64,000 bases of DNA, taken from positions 186,001 through 250,000 of the forward strand of contig CANNBP010000008.1 in the NCBI GenBank assembly GCA_947502885.1, written 5' to 3'. The notes under the pieces were generated by a model, which was not told the origin of the DNA, searched no databases, and worked only from the letters and a program-made list of their open reading frames with translations. Below are positions 53,095 through 63,400 of the stretch, piece after piece. Positions within the stretch are counted from its first letter, which is position 1. Each line of letters opens with the position of its first letter. This DNA comes from an uncultured Aquimarina sp. Its GTDB lineage: Bacteria > Bacteroidota > Bacteroidia > Flavobacteriales > Flavobacteriaceae. The position numbers and the translations under genes are program-made.

Positions 53095-54453
53095 ATGATG
53101 AAAAAAAGTATTGTATTAATTATGGGATTATGCCTGTTTGCCGTATTAGGATGCACAACAGACGAAGAAAACATTGTAGAAAAAGATATCGTGAAAAGTA
53201 CTTTGAAAATTGCGAGTTCAGTTCCTGTTCCAGAAATTATTAAAGATCAAGTAGTAATTCAGTTTAAAGCTGATAATTTAAACGAAGAAGAAAAAAATCA
53301 AATTCGAGATCGATGTAAGAATAAGTATAATTTCGATATCAAAAAAATAGAAACTTGTGATTGTGACAATGATGGTATAGAGTTATGGACTATTGATACT
53401 ACGTTCCCTGATTTTATTGGAGTTGAGGATTTGGTGAGGAATTTAAAGGATTCTTCTTCTACAGATGATATGGATGGTGACCTACAGTTTTCTATTAAGA
53501 TATTAAACAATGATATGCGTAAAGGGGAACATTTTTATACAATCGCTCAAAAGACCGTAGCTCGCAACCAAAATGAAGCAGTAAATATTGCAATTTTAGA
53601 TACGGGAATTGACTATGATTATTTATCCGAGCCAGTTTTATATAATAGTAGAGATACTAATGGCTGTAAAGATGAAATTTCGGGATGGGATTTTGTGAAT
53701 AGTGATAATGATCCTAGAGATGATAATGGACATGGGAGTTTTGTCTCTAAAGTTGTTACAGATGTATTAGATAGAACAAATGTAAGATATCACCTTTTGC
53801 CTGTAAAAGCCTTTGATGAAAATGGAAATGGTTTATATAGTAATGTTGTGTGTGCAATGAAGTACATTAGTAAGAAACCAGGAAATTTTATTGTAAATAC
53901 AAGTTTTGGATTTTATGGAGTCTCAAATCAAGTGATCCTAAAGAATATCATAAGTAGTGTTGAGGACAGAATGCTGTTTGTGTCTTCATCTGGAAATGAA
54001 GGGTTGAATACTGATATTTCGGGGAATGAACATTTTCCTTCAAGCTACGATTCTCCAAATATGTTAACCGTAGGTGGATATACAGGATCATTGTTTGCAT
54101 ATCCTTCAATAGGAACTACATATGTAACAGGACTTAATAGGGCGGTTGATTCTAATTACGGAAGTTCAAGTATTGATGTTGTAGCTCCTTTTGATGGATA
54201 CCATCTTGTATTAACATCTCCAGGTTCGATAATAACTGCCGATGTGCAAGGGACTTCTTTTAGTTGTGGTTATGCAACTTCTCGTGCGGCTAGATTGTTT
54301 AACAGAACTACAGGATTACCTTCAGAAATTAAGAGCAAAGTTCTATACTCAGCATATAAGTCATACGCCTTTAATGGATTAATTAATAATGGAAGAGTTT
54401 TAGTGAAAGGAATGATTAATGATGCTGTTAATGGTCCGACCGTAGGACACTAG
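53095..54453 (+). CDS. Subtilisin-type (S8) protease lipoprotein
   Basis: The 452 residues start with a lipoprotein signal (LFAVLGC, Cys about 20). A prodomain of about 110 residues follows (KDQVVIQFKADNLNEEEKNQ, the NLKDSSSTDDMD stretch), then the S8 catalytic domain with Asp169 (ILDTGID), His213 (NGHGSF) and Ser388 (GTSFSCG). It is likely anchored facing the periplasm or outside the cell. The TPR-CHAT gene follows 58 bases later on the same strand. The start could be the first or second ATG (53095 or 53098). Confidence 0.9.
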   Translation: MMKKSIVLIMGLCLFAVLGCTTDEENIVEKDIVKSTLKIASSVPVPEIIKDQVVIQFKADNLNEEEKNQIRDRCKNKYNFDIKKIETCDCDNDGIELWTIDTTFPDFIGVEDLVRNLKDSSSTDDMDGDLQFSIKILNNDMRKGEHFYTIAQKTVARNQNEAVNIAILDTGIDYDYLSEPVLYNSRDTNGCKDEISGWDFVNSDNDPRDDNGHGSFVSKVVTDVLDRTNVRYHLLPVKAFDENGNGLYSNVVCAMKYISKKPGNFIVNTSFGFYGVSNQVILKNIISSVEDRMLFVSSSGNEGLNTDISGNEHFPSSYDSPNMLTVGGYTGSLFAYPSIGTTYVTGLNRAVDSNYGSSSIDVVAPFDGYHLVLTSPGSIITADVQGTSFSCGYATSRAARLFNRTTGLPSEIKSKVLYSAYKSYAFNGLINNGRVLVKGMINDAVNGPTVGH

Positions 54454-54511
54454 ATATTTCTGTAGGACATATATAACCTCACAATTGGTTTATAATTTAT
54501 ATTTTTAATGC

Positions 54512-57271
54512 ATGAATTATAAACTAGTTGTGAGGCTATTCTTTATTTGGCTCTATGTTATTTCTATAAACGGGCAACATAAAGAACAATTGTTAACCGT
54601 TATAAACTCTATATCTACTGTTAACGAAAAACAAATTGTACTGGATTCTTTACTTCAGACAAATGTGAAGAATTTGACTTCTGTTGAATTGGCTGACTAT
54701 TATCATGACTATGCTTATCAATGGTATTTTAAAAAAAGATGGTTAGAAGAAAATAGAAAAGAATTTCTCGAAGAAGCGATTATTTTGTTTGAAAAATCTA
54801 TTGCGCTCAAAAAAGGTGAAGATAACCCTAATAGTAGTTCAATTATTAGAACATTGTATAATTTGGGAGTCTTATGTAAAGAAAACAATGAGTTTTTTAA
54901 AGCAATTGATGCTTTTTTAGAAATAACTACTTTCAAAAAGGCTGATAAAAAGACAATGTATGGATATAGAGAATTGGGTAGGACATATTCAATACTTGGA
55001 GATTATTATAAAGCATTGGCAAATAATGATGAAGCTATTTTGCTAGCAAAAAAAAATACATTCCTAAAAGAAAAATTAATAGAAGGTTACCTAAATCATG
55101 CAGACATTTACTCCTTAATGGGGTATCAAGAATATTCTAATCAGATTAGAACAAATATTAAGAAGGCAGATTCTTTGTTAAAAAACAATTTAGTAAAAAC
55201 CTCAAAATATAGAGATAGAATTTATCAAATTGAGGGTAATAGATTATTAAGAAATAAAAAGTATTCAGATGCCATTAATTGTTTTAATAAAGTTCTAGAA
55301 AATTTACATCCTCTAGATTCATTTAATAGGGCTAGTGTTTATAATAGTATTGGCTTATCTTTTTTATTTGTAAAGCAGTTTGATACTGCTCGATCTTATA
55401 TACAGAAATCTATTGAATATGACCCTAGTTTTACGGCAGCATATGAAAACATGGGGGATTTGTATATTGAGAATAAAGAATTTTCAAAGGGATTATTAGA
55501 GTATCAGCGTGCAATTCAATATAACACTATAAGTAATGAGAAGCTAAGAGTTGATGGTCTTATTTCTAAAGATGAATTAGAAGTAGCAATAAATAAATAT
55601 TATCTATTACATCATTTAATTCAAAAAGCAAACGGTTGGATGCAATACTATCACTTCGACAAAAACAGAGATCATTTAAAAGAAGCATTAGCTACATTTA
55701 AGACAGCAGACCAATTGGTAGATATCATTCGATTTGAAAGTACAGAGTATAAATCTAAATTGTTTTGGCGTGAAAAAGGAGCATCTTTATATATGAAAGC
55801 AGTAGAAGCTTGTTATTTACTTAAACAACCTGAAGAAGCCTACTATTTTATGGAAAAGAATAAGGCATTATTATTACTTGAAGATATAACAAATGAACAA
55901 GCAAAGGAAAATGCACAGCTACCTGTAAAAGTTGCTCGAAGAGAATTTGAACTCAAACAAGCGATTTATCTTTTAGAGAACGAATTAAATATCTCAAAAG
56001 ATAAATCGGGTGATCAGGTACAATCATTAAAAGATAAAATATATGCCAGTAAAGACAAGTATGAAAGATTTGTAGATTCTATTGCTCTTGCTTTTCCTAA
56101 GTATGCAACAAATAAAAAGAAGATTACTGTACTGCCTTATAAAACATTTGAAACTAAATATGTTTCGAATGAAGAAATGGTGTTACAGTATATCCTCAAT
56201 AAGGATCAAGGCTATGGTCTACTTACAGCAAAAGACGAATCTGTTTTTTTTGAAATTAAAGATGTAACTTCATTACAAGAGCATATTTATACATTAAGAA
56301 AGCAATCTTCACAATTATTTCAAGAAAAAGAAGACCTAATTGTATATCATGAAAATGCAAACAAGGTATTTCAACAAATTATACCAGATCGTGTATATCA
56401 GAAAATAAAAGGGAAAAAACTTACCATTCTCCCTGATTATACACTTCAACAGGTTTCGTTTGACGTATTAACTACCTCAAAACAAAAATATAGTTATCTT
56501 ATAAAGGATACAGAAATACGATATGGATACTCTATATCCTATTTGGATCGTAATAAAGATATTAAGCGTACTTCAAAATATCCATTTATAGGTTTCGCAC
56601 CTGTGACTTTTGAAACAAAAGGGCTTGCAGATTTAGTATTAAGTAAAGAAGAAGTGTCATCTATATCTGGATTGTTAAGCGGAAACTCATTGACAGAAGA
56701 AAAAGCGACCAAATCAAATTTTTTAGATACCATTGCTCTTTATAAGGTTATTCACCTTTCTACCCATGCCGATATAGGTACAACTGAAGATCCTTGGATA
56801 GCATTTAAAGATGAAAAACTATCGTTAAATGAAATTTATGCAACCAAAAATCAATCAGAAATGGTCGTACTTAGTGCTTGTAAAACTTCATTAGGAGAAC
56901 TTAGACAAGGTGAAGGAGTCATGAGTTTGGCTAGAGGTTTCTTTCATTCTGGAGCTAACAGCGTGGTATCGTCTTTGTGGGCCACAAATGATAAATCTAG
57001 TAAAGAGTTAATGATTGATTTCTATAAAGAGTTGAATACAGGTGTTACTAAAGCAGCGGCATTAAGAAGTGCTAAATTGAACTACATTAATTCACATTAT
57101 GGTACAGAGCTATCTCCTTTTTATTGGGGAGGAGTAATACTTATTGGGGATAACGCTACTTTGTCTTTGTCATCTGGTTTTTTTGAAACGTACTGGATAG
57201 GTATAATTATGATAATGGTAGTTCTTACAGCTCTATTATTTTATGTAGGTAGAAATCGATCGGTATCTTAA
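54512..57271 (+). CDS. TPR-CHAT protein (caspase-like), membrane-anchored
   Basis: The 919-residue protein has a signal peptide (WLYVISINGQ). About 12 TPR-like helical repeats follow (residues about 80-330, such as DAINCFNKVLENL, ASVYNSIGLSFLFVKQFDTA, AAYENMGDLYIENKEFSKGL), then a helical linker and the CHAT domain at about 600-880. The CHAT dyad is His752 (HLSTHADIG) and Cys790 (LSACKTS). A membrane helix (ETYWIGIIMIMVVLTALLFY) is at the end. The signal peptide and final helix place the CHAT domain on the periplasmic side. CHAT domains are caspase-like cysteine peptidases. Confidence 0.9.
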   Translation: MNYKLVVRLFFIWLYVISINGQHKEQLLTVINSISTVNEKQIVLDSLLQTNVKNLTSVELADYYHDYAYQWYFKKRWLEENRKEFLEEAIILFEKSIALKKGEDNPNSSSIIRTLYNLGVLCKENNEFFKAIDAFLEITTFKKADKKTMYGYRELGRTYSILGDYYKALANNDEAILLAKKNTFLKEKLIEGYLNHADIYSLMGYQEYSNQIRTNIKKADSLLKNNLVKTSKYRDRIYQIEGNRLLRNKKYSDAINCFNKVLENLHPLDSFNRASVYNSIGLSFLFVKQFDTARSYIQKSIEYDPSFTAAYENMGDLYIENKEFSKGLLEYQRAIQYNTISNEKLRVDGLISKDELEVAINKYYLLHHLIQKANGWMQYYHFDKNRDHLKEALATFKTADQLVDIIRFESTEYKSKLFWREKGASLYMKAVEACYLLKQPEEAYYFMEKNKALLLLEDITNEQAKENAQLPVKVARREFELKQAIYLLENELNISKDKSGDQVQSLKDKIYASKDKYERFVDSIALAFPKYATNKKKITVLPYKTFETKYVSNEEMVLQYILNKDQGYGLLTAKDESVFFEIKDVTSLQEHIYTLRKQSSQLFQEKEDLIVYHENANKVFQQIIPDRVYQKIKGKKLTILPDYTLQQVSFDVLTTSKQKYSYLIKDTEIRYGYSISYLDRNKDIKRTSKYPFIGFAPVTFETKGLADLVLSKEEVSSISGLLSGNSLTEEKATKSNFLDTIALYKVIHLSTHADIGTTEDPWIAFKDEKLSLNEIYATKNQSEMVVLSACKTSLGELRQGEGVMSLARGFFHSGANSVVSSLWATNDKSSKELMIDFYKELNTGVTKAAALRSAKLNYINSHYGTELSPFYWGGVILIGDNATLSLSSGFFETYWIGIIMIMVVLTALLFYVGRNRSVS

Positions 57272-57347
57272 AACTTTACTATTTTCATTATTAATGTTAA
57301 TTATAATATTTATGATTATGAGATATGAACTTTCTTAATAAAAAGTT

Positions 57348-57405
57348 GGAAATCTCCCTGTATTAACCAAAGTGAAGGTAACATGCTGATAATGGGGAGA
57401 TTTCC
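57348..57405 (+). terminator. Hairpin after the TPR-CHAT gene
   Basis: GGAAATCTCCC (57348-57358) pairs perfectly with GGGAGATTTCC (57395-57405), with a 36-base loop. A T-rich stretch (GTTTTTTTTGCC) follows about 17 bases later. The loop contains GGTAACAT, a chance or real match to the upstream element. It probably ends the CHAT transcript. Confidence 0.5.
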
Positions 57406-58151
57406 GACCATTTGAATCTTGTTTTTTTTGCCTTAATGAGGGATTCCCATCTTTAAGAAAAGGATATTTTATCGTTAAAAAGACATTTTGTTTGAATCGT
57501 TTTTTTATATTTATCCCGAATTTTAAATGTAGCAATTTTTACAGTTTAAAATAAACCAGATGTAAGTCAGGAAAGCGAAGCTATACCCCGTAAATAGGGT
57601 GTTGCGTTTAAAGTTGAAAAATGATTTTGATCTGAATTTGCAATAGTTTTGTGGGGAAAATTCTCACAATTTATGTTTCATTAAAGCTTTGAAAATTAGA
57701 ATTATTGTTTTTTAAAAAAGAAAATATTTGAATGAATGAAATCCCATTTTTAGAATTTAAAAAATGGAGCTGAAATACTTTAAAAACCTCCCCAAAATTA
57801 CCTTAAAGTTAACCTGAAATAAAGCAATTTATAATATTGAAATATTAGTAATTTGATTATGATTTAAATTGTATGTATAGAAATCCTAAGTTAAAACCGA
57901 AGCTTTAGTTAAAACAGTGTTAAAGTAAGAAAAATAAGAGTATGTTAATAGATGAGTTTTCAATTTTTTTGTAATATGCCGTACTATTTAAAACTGCAAT
58001 AATAAAAGGGAGATATTTTAGACACCTAAAAACCCCTTTAATGTATTTTCTTGATTTTGAAAATACATGTTTACCCCAAAAAATCAAAACATATAATCAG
58101 ATGATTCTGCCATCTTGTATGGTATGTCATTTTAACAATTTATAACAATAT

Positions 58152-58205
58152 TGAATCACATTTTCTGCACAAAATGATGTGATTCATGGGGCGGAGCTTT
58201 GCAAA
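58152..58205 (+). promoter_or_regulatory. Hairpin and ops-like element before the antiterminator gene
   Basis: TGAATCACATTTT (58152-58164) pairs with AAAATG-A-TGTGATTCA (58171-58186). Directly after comes GGGGCGGAGCTTTGC (58188-58202), resembling the GGCGGTAG core of ops/JUMPstart elements where RfaH-type proteins join the polymerase. An UpxY-type gene starts 50 bases later. The similarity is short and could be chance. Confidence 0.4.
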
Positions 58206-58254
58206 GAAATAAAGTTCTTCTCACTTTTAAAATTAACCAACTTAAATATATACT

Positions 58255-58782
58255 ATGAATCATTGTTATTCTGACAATTGGTATGTTTTATACGTAAAAT
58301 CTCGTCATGAAAGAAAGGTAGAAAACCTATTAAGAGAAATTCGTATTCATACATTTGTACCTTTTGTAAAACAAGTTCGAAAGTGGAGTGATCGTAAGAA
58401 AATTGTAGAGGTTCCACTATTTCCTTCCTATATTTTTATAAAAATCTCAAGTAATACAGAGTTTGAAAAAGTCCGTTCTGTTGATGGCGTATGTGATTAT
58501 ATCCATTTTGGTAGAGAATATGCAAAAGTCACAGATGAAGAAATAAATAAAATAAAACTCTTTCTTAGTATTAATGAGTTTAGTGATATTGAAACTTCAT
58601 CTGAAAGATTACAAATTGGCCAGAAATATAAAATTACTCACGGTCCTTTAAGTGGAGTCGAATGCGAGGTGAGTATGATAAATAATAGAGATAAAATTGT
58701 TGTAAGAATAGATTCTATTAGACAAAATATTTGTGCCACAATCCCCACAGATTATTTAACAGAACCAGCAATGCTATGTTAG
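58255..58782 (+). CDS. UpxY-type transcription antiterminator (NusG paralogue)
   Basis: The 175 residues have the NusG N-terminal domain (NWYVLYVKSRHERKVENLLR, VPLFPSYIFIKIS, VRSVDGVCDYIHFG) and a KOW-like end (GQKYKITHGPLSGVECEVSM). In Bacteroidetes UpxY-like proteins are first genes of capsule or natural-product operons and help the polymerase read long operons. The PKS operon follows on the same strand after 245 bases, fitting that role. Confidence 0.88.
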   Translation: MNHCYSDNWYVLYVKSRHERKVENLLREIRIHTFVPFVKQVRKWSDRKKIVEVPLFPSYIFIKISSNTEFEKVRSVDGVCDYIHFGREYAKVTDEEINKIKLFLSINEFSDIETSSERLQIGQKYKITHGPLSGVECEVSMINNRDKIVVRIDSIRQNICATIPTDYLTEPAMLC

Positions 58783-59027
58783 TGTTAAGGTTTTGATTAT
58801 TAGTTATTAACAGATAAAATTTGTTTTTATTCTTGTTTGATATTGTATGTCAAACAGAACTTGTATTGCCTTTTTTGAAAGTAATACTTTATTCTTCCTC
58901 ATTGATGATATCAAATTCCAATACCCCCCAAGTATGACTATTGATATTAATAATGAATCAAGAATATCATTGGTTTTGAATAACCAATTAAACACTTCTT
59001 TATAAACACAATTAATTCACACATATC

Positions 59028-60416
59028 ATGGAATCACTAAAAAAGTATCATTTATCAGAGTCATCAAAAATTGTTTCACCATCAGTACCAGGGGAAAAAT
59101 CGAAAGAACTATTGAATCTTCAAAAAGAAATTGAAGGTAGTGTTGTTTCGTATCCAAGAAGTATGCCTATCGCAATCAAAAGGGCAAAAGGTAGTATTAT
59201 AGAAGATGTTGATGGAAATCAGTTTATTGATTTTTTTGGAGGTTGTGGAGTATTAAATGTTGGTCATGGTAATGATTTTGTTCTTGATTATGTTAAGAAA
59301 CAACAAACAGAGTTAATTCATGCATTAGATTTTCCTACAGAAAATAAGATGTCATTAATTAAGAAAATACGTAAACATTTACCAGAGGATATTAGAGAGG
59401 ATTTTAAAGTAAGTTTTGGAGGACCTACTGGTTCTGATGCGGTAGAGGCAGCTATAAAATTAGCCAAAATAAAAACAGGTAGAGACGGTATAATTTCTTT
59501 TACTGGTGGTTATCACGGTATGACATCAGGAGCATTGGCCGTAACATCGGATATAGGATTTAGAAATAGAATAAACTCATTAATGCCAAATGTTAGTTTT
59601 GCTCCTTATAACTATCCTTATCGAAGAACATCAACAAATGAAAATGAAATAGATGGTATTGAGTATTTCAAAAATATATTAACGAATAGCCACTCTGGAA
59701 TAACAAAACCTGCGGCAATTATTGTTGAGCCTATTCAGGGTGAAGGAGGAAATATTGTTCCAGAAGATGGATACCTTGAGGAATTAGTGAGGTTAGCTCA
59801 TGCTCATGATGTCTTAGTAATATTTGACGAAATACAATGTGGTTTCTTTAGAACAGGAACTTTTTTAGAGTTTATGAATACCAATGCTGTTCCTGATATT
59901 ATTACTTTTTCAAAAGGGTTTGGAGGAATTGGTTTTCCAATTTCAGGATTGATTTATAAAAAGGAAGTTGAAGCTTGGGGACCAGCCGCACATATTGGAA
60001 CTTTTAGAGGTAATCAAGTTAGTATTGCAGCAGCCCGAGGGGCATTTGATTTTATTGAAGCATATAACTTAGAAGAGTACACAAAAACTATAGGAGCTTA
60101 TTTGACGAATAAGTTAGAAGGTTTAGTAACCGAAATCCCATTTATTGGAGAGGTTAGAGGAAGAGGAATGATGATAGGTGTAGAATTTGTAAAGAATACC
60201 ACAACCAAAGAACCTTTTCCAGAGTTTGTGAAAAAAATGAGAGCAGAATGCTTTCAAAGAGGATTATTATTTGAAGTAGGAGGACATTATAATAATGTAT
60301 TAAGACTTGTACCACCATTGGTTACAACTCATGCAATTGTAGATTCTGCAATAGAAATAATGAAAGAGGCTATTGCCGTTTGTGCAGAGGAATACCTAGA
60401 ATCGGCTCTAGCCTAA
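59028..60416 (+). CDS. Class III aminotransferase of the PKS operon
   Basis: The 462-residue PLP enzyme belongs to the diaminobutyrate/glutamate-semialdehyde aminotransferase group. IEDVDGNQFIDFFGGCGVLN, GPTGSDAVEAAIKLAKIKTG, ISFTGGYHGMTSGALAVT, IVEPIQGEGGNIVPEDGYL and IFDEIQCGFFRTG are visible, with the PLP Lys in TFSKGFGGIG. Related enzymes make diaminobutyrate or act on polyketide-bound keto groups. The PKS gene starts 24 bases after it, so the product may be a building block or an amino group for the polyketide chain. Confidence 0.9.
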   Translation: MESLKKYHLSESSKIVSPSVPGEKSKELLNLQKEIEGSVVSYPRSMPIAIKRAKGSIIEDVDGNQFIDFFGGCGVLNVGHGNDFVLDYVKKQQTELIHALDFPTENKMSLIKKIRKHLPEDIREDFKVSFGGPTGSDAVEAAIKLAKIKTGRDGIISFTGGYHGMTSGALAVTSDIGFRNRINSLMPNVSFAPYNYPYRRTSTNENEIDGIEYFKNILTNSHSGITKPAAIIVEPIQGEGGNIVPEDGYLEELVRLAHAHDVLVIFDEIQCGFFRTGTFLEFMNTNAVPDIITFSKGFGGIGFPISGLIYKKEVEAWGPAAHIGTFRGNQVSIAAARGAFDFIEAYNLEEYTKTIGAYLTNKLEGLVTEIPFIGEVRGRGMMIGVEFVKNTTTKEPFPEFVKKMRAECFQRGLLFEVGGHYNNVLRLVPPLVTTHAIVDSAIEIMKEAIAVCAEEYLESALA

Positions 60417-60440
60417 TTTTTTAAAATTAAACCTATAAAG

Positions 60441-63400
60441 ATGTTACCAATTGACCAATTGAGTTCTGAAGAGAATTTTTCAGAAGAAACATTATTGCAT
60501 ATATTTAAACAACACCTTAATCAAATTCCTAATAAAGTCTTATATCGATTTTTCGCAAATGGAGAAGAAGAGAATGATTCAAGAACATGTATAGAATTAT
60601 ATAAGAGATCAGAAATTATTGCATCTAACATTTTAGAACATGTTAATCCAGGAGATCGTGTCTTACTGTTGTATCCGTCTGGGTTAGATTTTGTAGACGC
60701 CTTTTTAGGGTGTTTGATGGCTGGAGTAATTGCAGTTCCTGCTTTTCCGCCACAGGGGAAACGTAGAATTGGTAGGTTAGAGAAAATAGTATCGGATTGT
60801 AAAGCGTCGATGATATTAACAACCGATACTGTTTATACCAAAAACCTAAAATGGTTTAGTAATGATGTGTTTGCAGATGTAAAATGGCTTCAAACAGACC
60901 AACTTACAGATGTTTTGGACAAGAGTTTTCCAAAGGTAACATCAGAAACAGTTGCGTTTCTTCAGTATACATCTGGATCAACAGGAGATCCTAAGGGTGT
61001 GATTGTAGATCATGCTAATATCATCGATAATAGCGAAATTTTTAAAAGCTGTTTTCATACAACTCCAGATTCGGTTGGAGTTTCTTGGTTGCCCATTTAT
61101 CATGACATGGGATTAATAGGTAACATTATTCAATCACTTTATGTAGGTTTCGAACTTGTAATTTTACCTCCAACTGCCTTTATTCAAAAACCAATTCGAT
61201 GGTTAAAACTAATTTCTAAATATAAAGGAACAGTAAGTTGTGCGCCGAATTTTGCTTATGACGTATGTACTAATCAAATAAAGGACGAAGACCTTGTTGG
61301 ATTAGATCTAAGTAGTTGGAGAGTTGCAATAAATGGGTCAGAACCTATTCGACCTGATACCATGAACAAATTTGCCGATCGTTTCGAATCTTATGGTTTT
61401 AATAGAACCACATTATTCCCTGGATACGGTATGGCAGAAACTACATTGGTTATAAGCGGTTGTAGGTTTAATGATGAACCAACAGTTCTTCATTTAAATA
61501 AAAATGAATTACACGAAGGTACAATACAGCCGTATAGTGCAATACAAAAGGATTCAGAAGAAATAAGATTAATTGGTAATGGTCCTGTACATGAAAGGTT
61601 AAAAGCAAAAATTGTTAATCCTAATACAAAAAGGGTATGTGAGAATGATGAGGTTGGTGAGGTATGGATTAGTGGAGCAAGTGTAGCCAAGGGTTACTGG
61701 AATAAGGAAGAATTATCCAAAGAGATTTTTGATGCTTATACGGTAAATACAGATGGAGTAAAAAATAAAAAAGATGGCCCTTATTTGCGAACGGGGGATA
61801 TGGGATTCTTGTATGATGATGAAATATATATTTCTGGTCGGTTAAAAGAAATGATGATTTTTAATGGGGTAAATCACTTTCCGCAGGATATAGAAAGAAG
61901 TGTACAAAAGTCTCATTCGGATCTACAAAATAATGCAGGTGTAGCTGGTACGTTAGTTGTTGACGGAACAGATAAGTTGATTATTGTTCAAGAGGTTAAA
62001 CGTACAAGCATGCGCTCGTATGATTTTGAAGAGATAGTAAAAAATATTTGCGAAGTTGTATTAGCAGAACATGAATTATCAGTTCATACTATTGTATTAT
62101 TAAGCCCGGGTAGAGTTAGTAAAACTTCTAGTGGTAAAATACAACGATTAGCTACAAAATCAGCATATGCTAATCAAACTCTCGAAGGAATTCTAAATAC
62201 ATGGATTCAAGGTGATAGTTTAACAAACAAAACTAAGATAACCAAAGATCCCGAACCAATAAAGAAAAGCATAGTAAATGACGAATTAATGAACTGGCTA
62301 AAAGATACTATTAGTCAAGAGTTGTCAATAGAAAAATCTAGAATTAATACGCGTACCTCTTTTGCAGAATTAGGAATGACTTCTTTTCAAGGAGTACGAT
62401 TATCAGGGCTGTTGTCTGATTATGTTAAAGAAGAGGTTTCGCCTACATTGATCTATAGCTACCCAAACATTGCAGATTTAGTCATGTATTTAACAGGAGA
62501 AGAAGAGCATATAAGTTCTTCTCAAGTTGATAATATTGATGATCTTCAGAAAAATGAACCTATAGCTGTTATTAGTATGGCTGGCAAATTTCCGGGGGCA
62601 AGAAATATAGAAGAGTTTTGGGAAAATTTAAAATCAGGAAAAGATGCAGTAACAGAAATCCCTAAGGAAAGATGGGATATTGATGAGTACTATAAAACAG
62701 ATGTAGATGGTTATAGTATGAATACAAGGTGGGGAGGTTTTATAGATGAAGTTGATATGTTTGACGCTTCCTTTTTTGGAATATCACCACGAGAGGCCAA
62801 ATTGATGGATCCTCAACAACGTGTTTTGTTAGAATTGAGTAACGAATTGATAGAACGAGCTGGATATGCTTCTTCTGATTTGAAAGGAACAAAAACAGGA
62901 GTTTATATTGGGGTCGAGCAGGTTGATTATAGTGCATACCTTCAAAATAATAAAGCAGATCTCTATTCGGGAACAGGAGCTGCTTTGAGTATTATTTCAA
63001 ATAGATTGTCGTATTACTATGATTTTAGAGGTCCTAGTATGTCTATAGATACAGCATGTTCTGCCTCGTTAACCAGTATACATACAGCGGCTAAGGATAT
63101 AAGAAACGGCGAGTGTACAATGGCAATTGCAGGAGGGATAAGTTTAATATTATCACCTCATATTACAGTGGCATTATCGCAAGCAAACATGATGTCAAAA
63201 GATGGTAAATGCAAAACGTTTGATGATTCGGCAAATGGATATGTACGAAGTGAAGGGTGTGGATTGGTGTTGTTAAAGCCACTTTCTAAAGCTATAGAAG
63301 ATGGAGATAAGATAGAATGTGTAATTAGAGGCTCTGCAGTAAATCAAGATGGTAGGAGCAATGGCTTAACAGCTCCTAATGGTTTGGCTCAACAAGAAGT

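Larger units (their letters stand above)
57272..58254 (+). other. 983-base leader before the antiterminator/PKS operon
   Basis: No gene of plausible length is visible. The stretch holds the terminator-like hairpin at 57348-57405, the stretch ACCCCGTAAATAGGGTG (about 57586-57602) with short inverted arms, a second hairpin at 58152-58186 and an ops-like element. The length fits a long regulated leader of an operon using an UpxY antiterminator. Confidence 0.55.

Noticed and set aside
57377..57384. GGTAACAT in the loop of the hairpin after the CHAT gene, as a further sigma site
   Set aside because: It is short, lies behind the last gene of the module and lacks the rest of the element.
57335..57535. 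Minus-strand 66-residue frame behind the CHAT gene
   Set aside because: It spans the perfect hairpin at 57348-57405 and has the composition of non-coding DNA.
58807..58995. Minus-strand 62-residue frame between the UpxY and aminotransferase genes
   Set aside because: It has no leader and no recognisable features, and the stretch is probably the untranslated gap of the operon.
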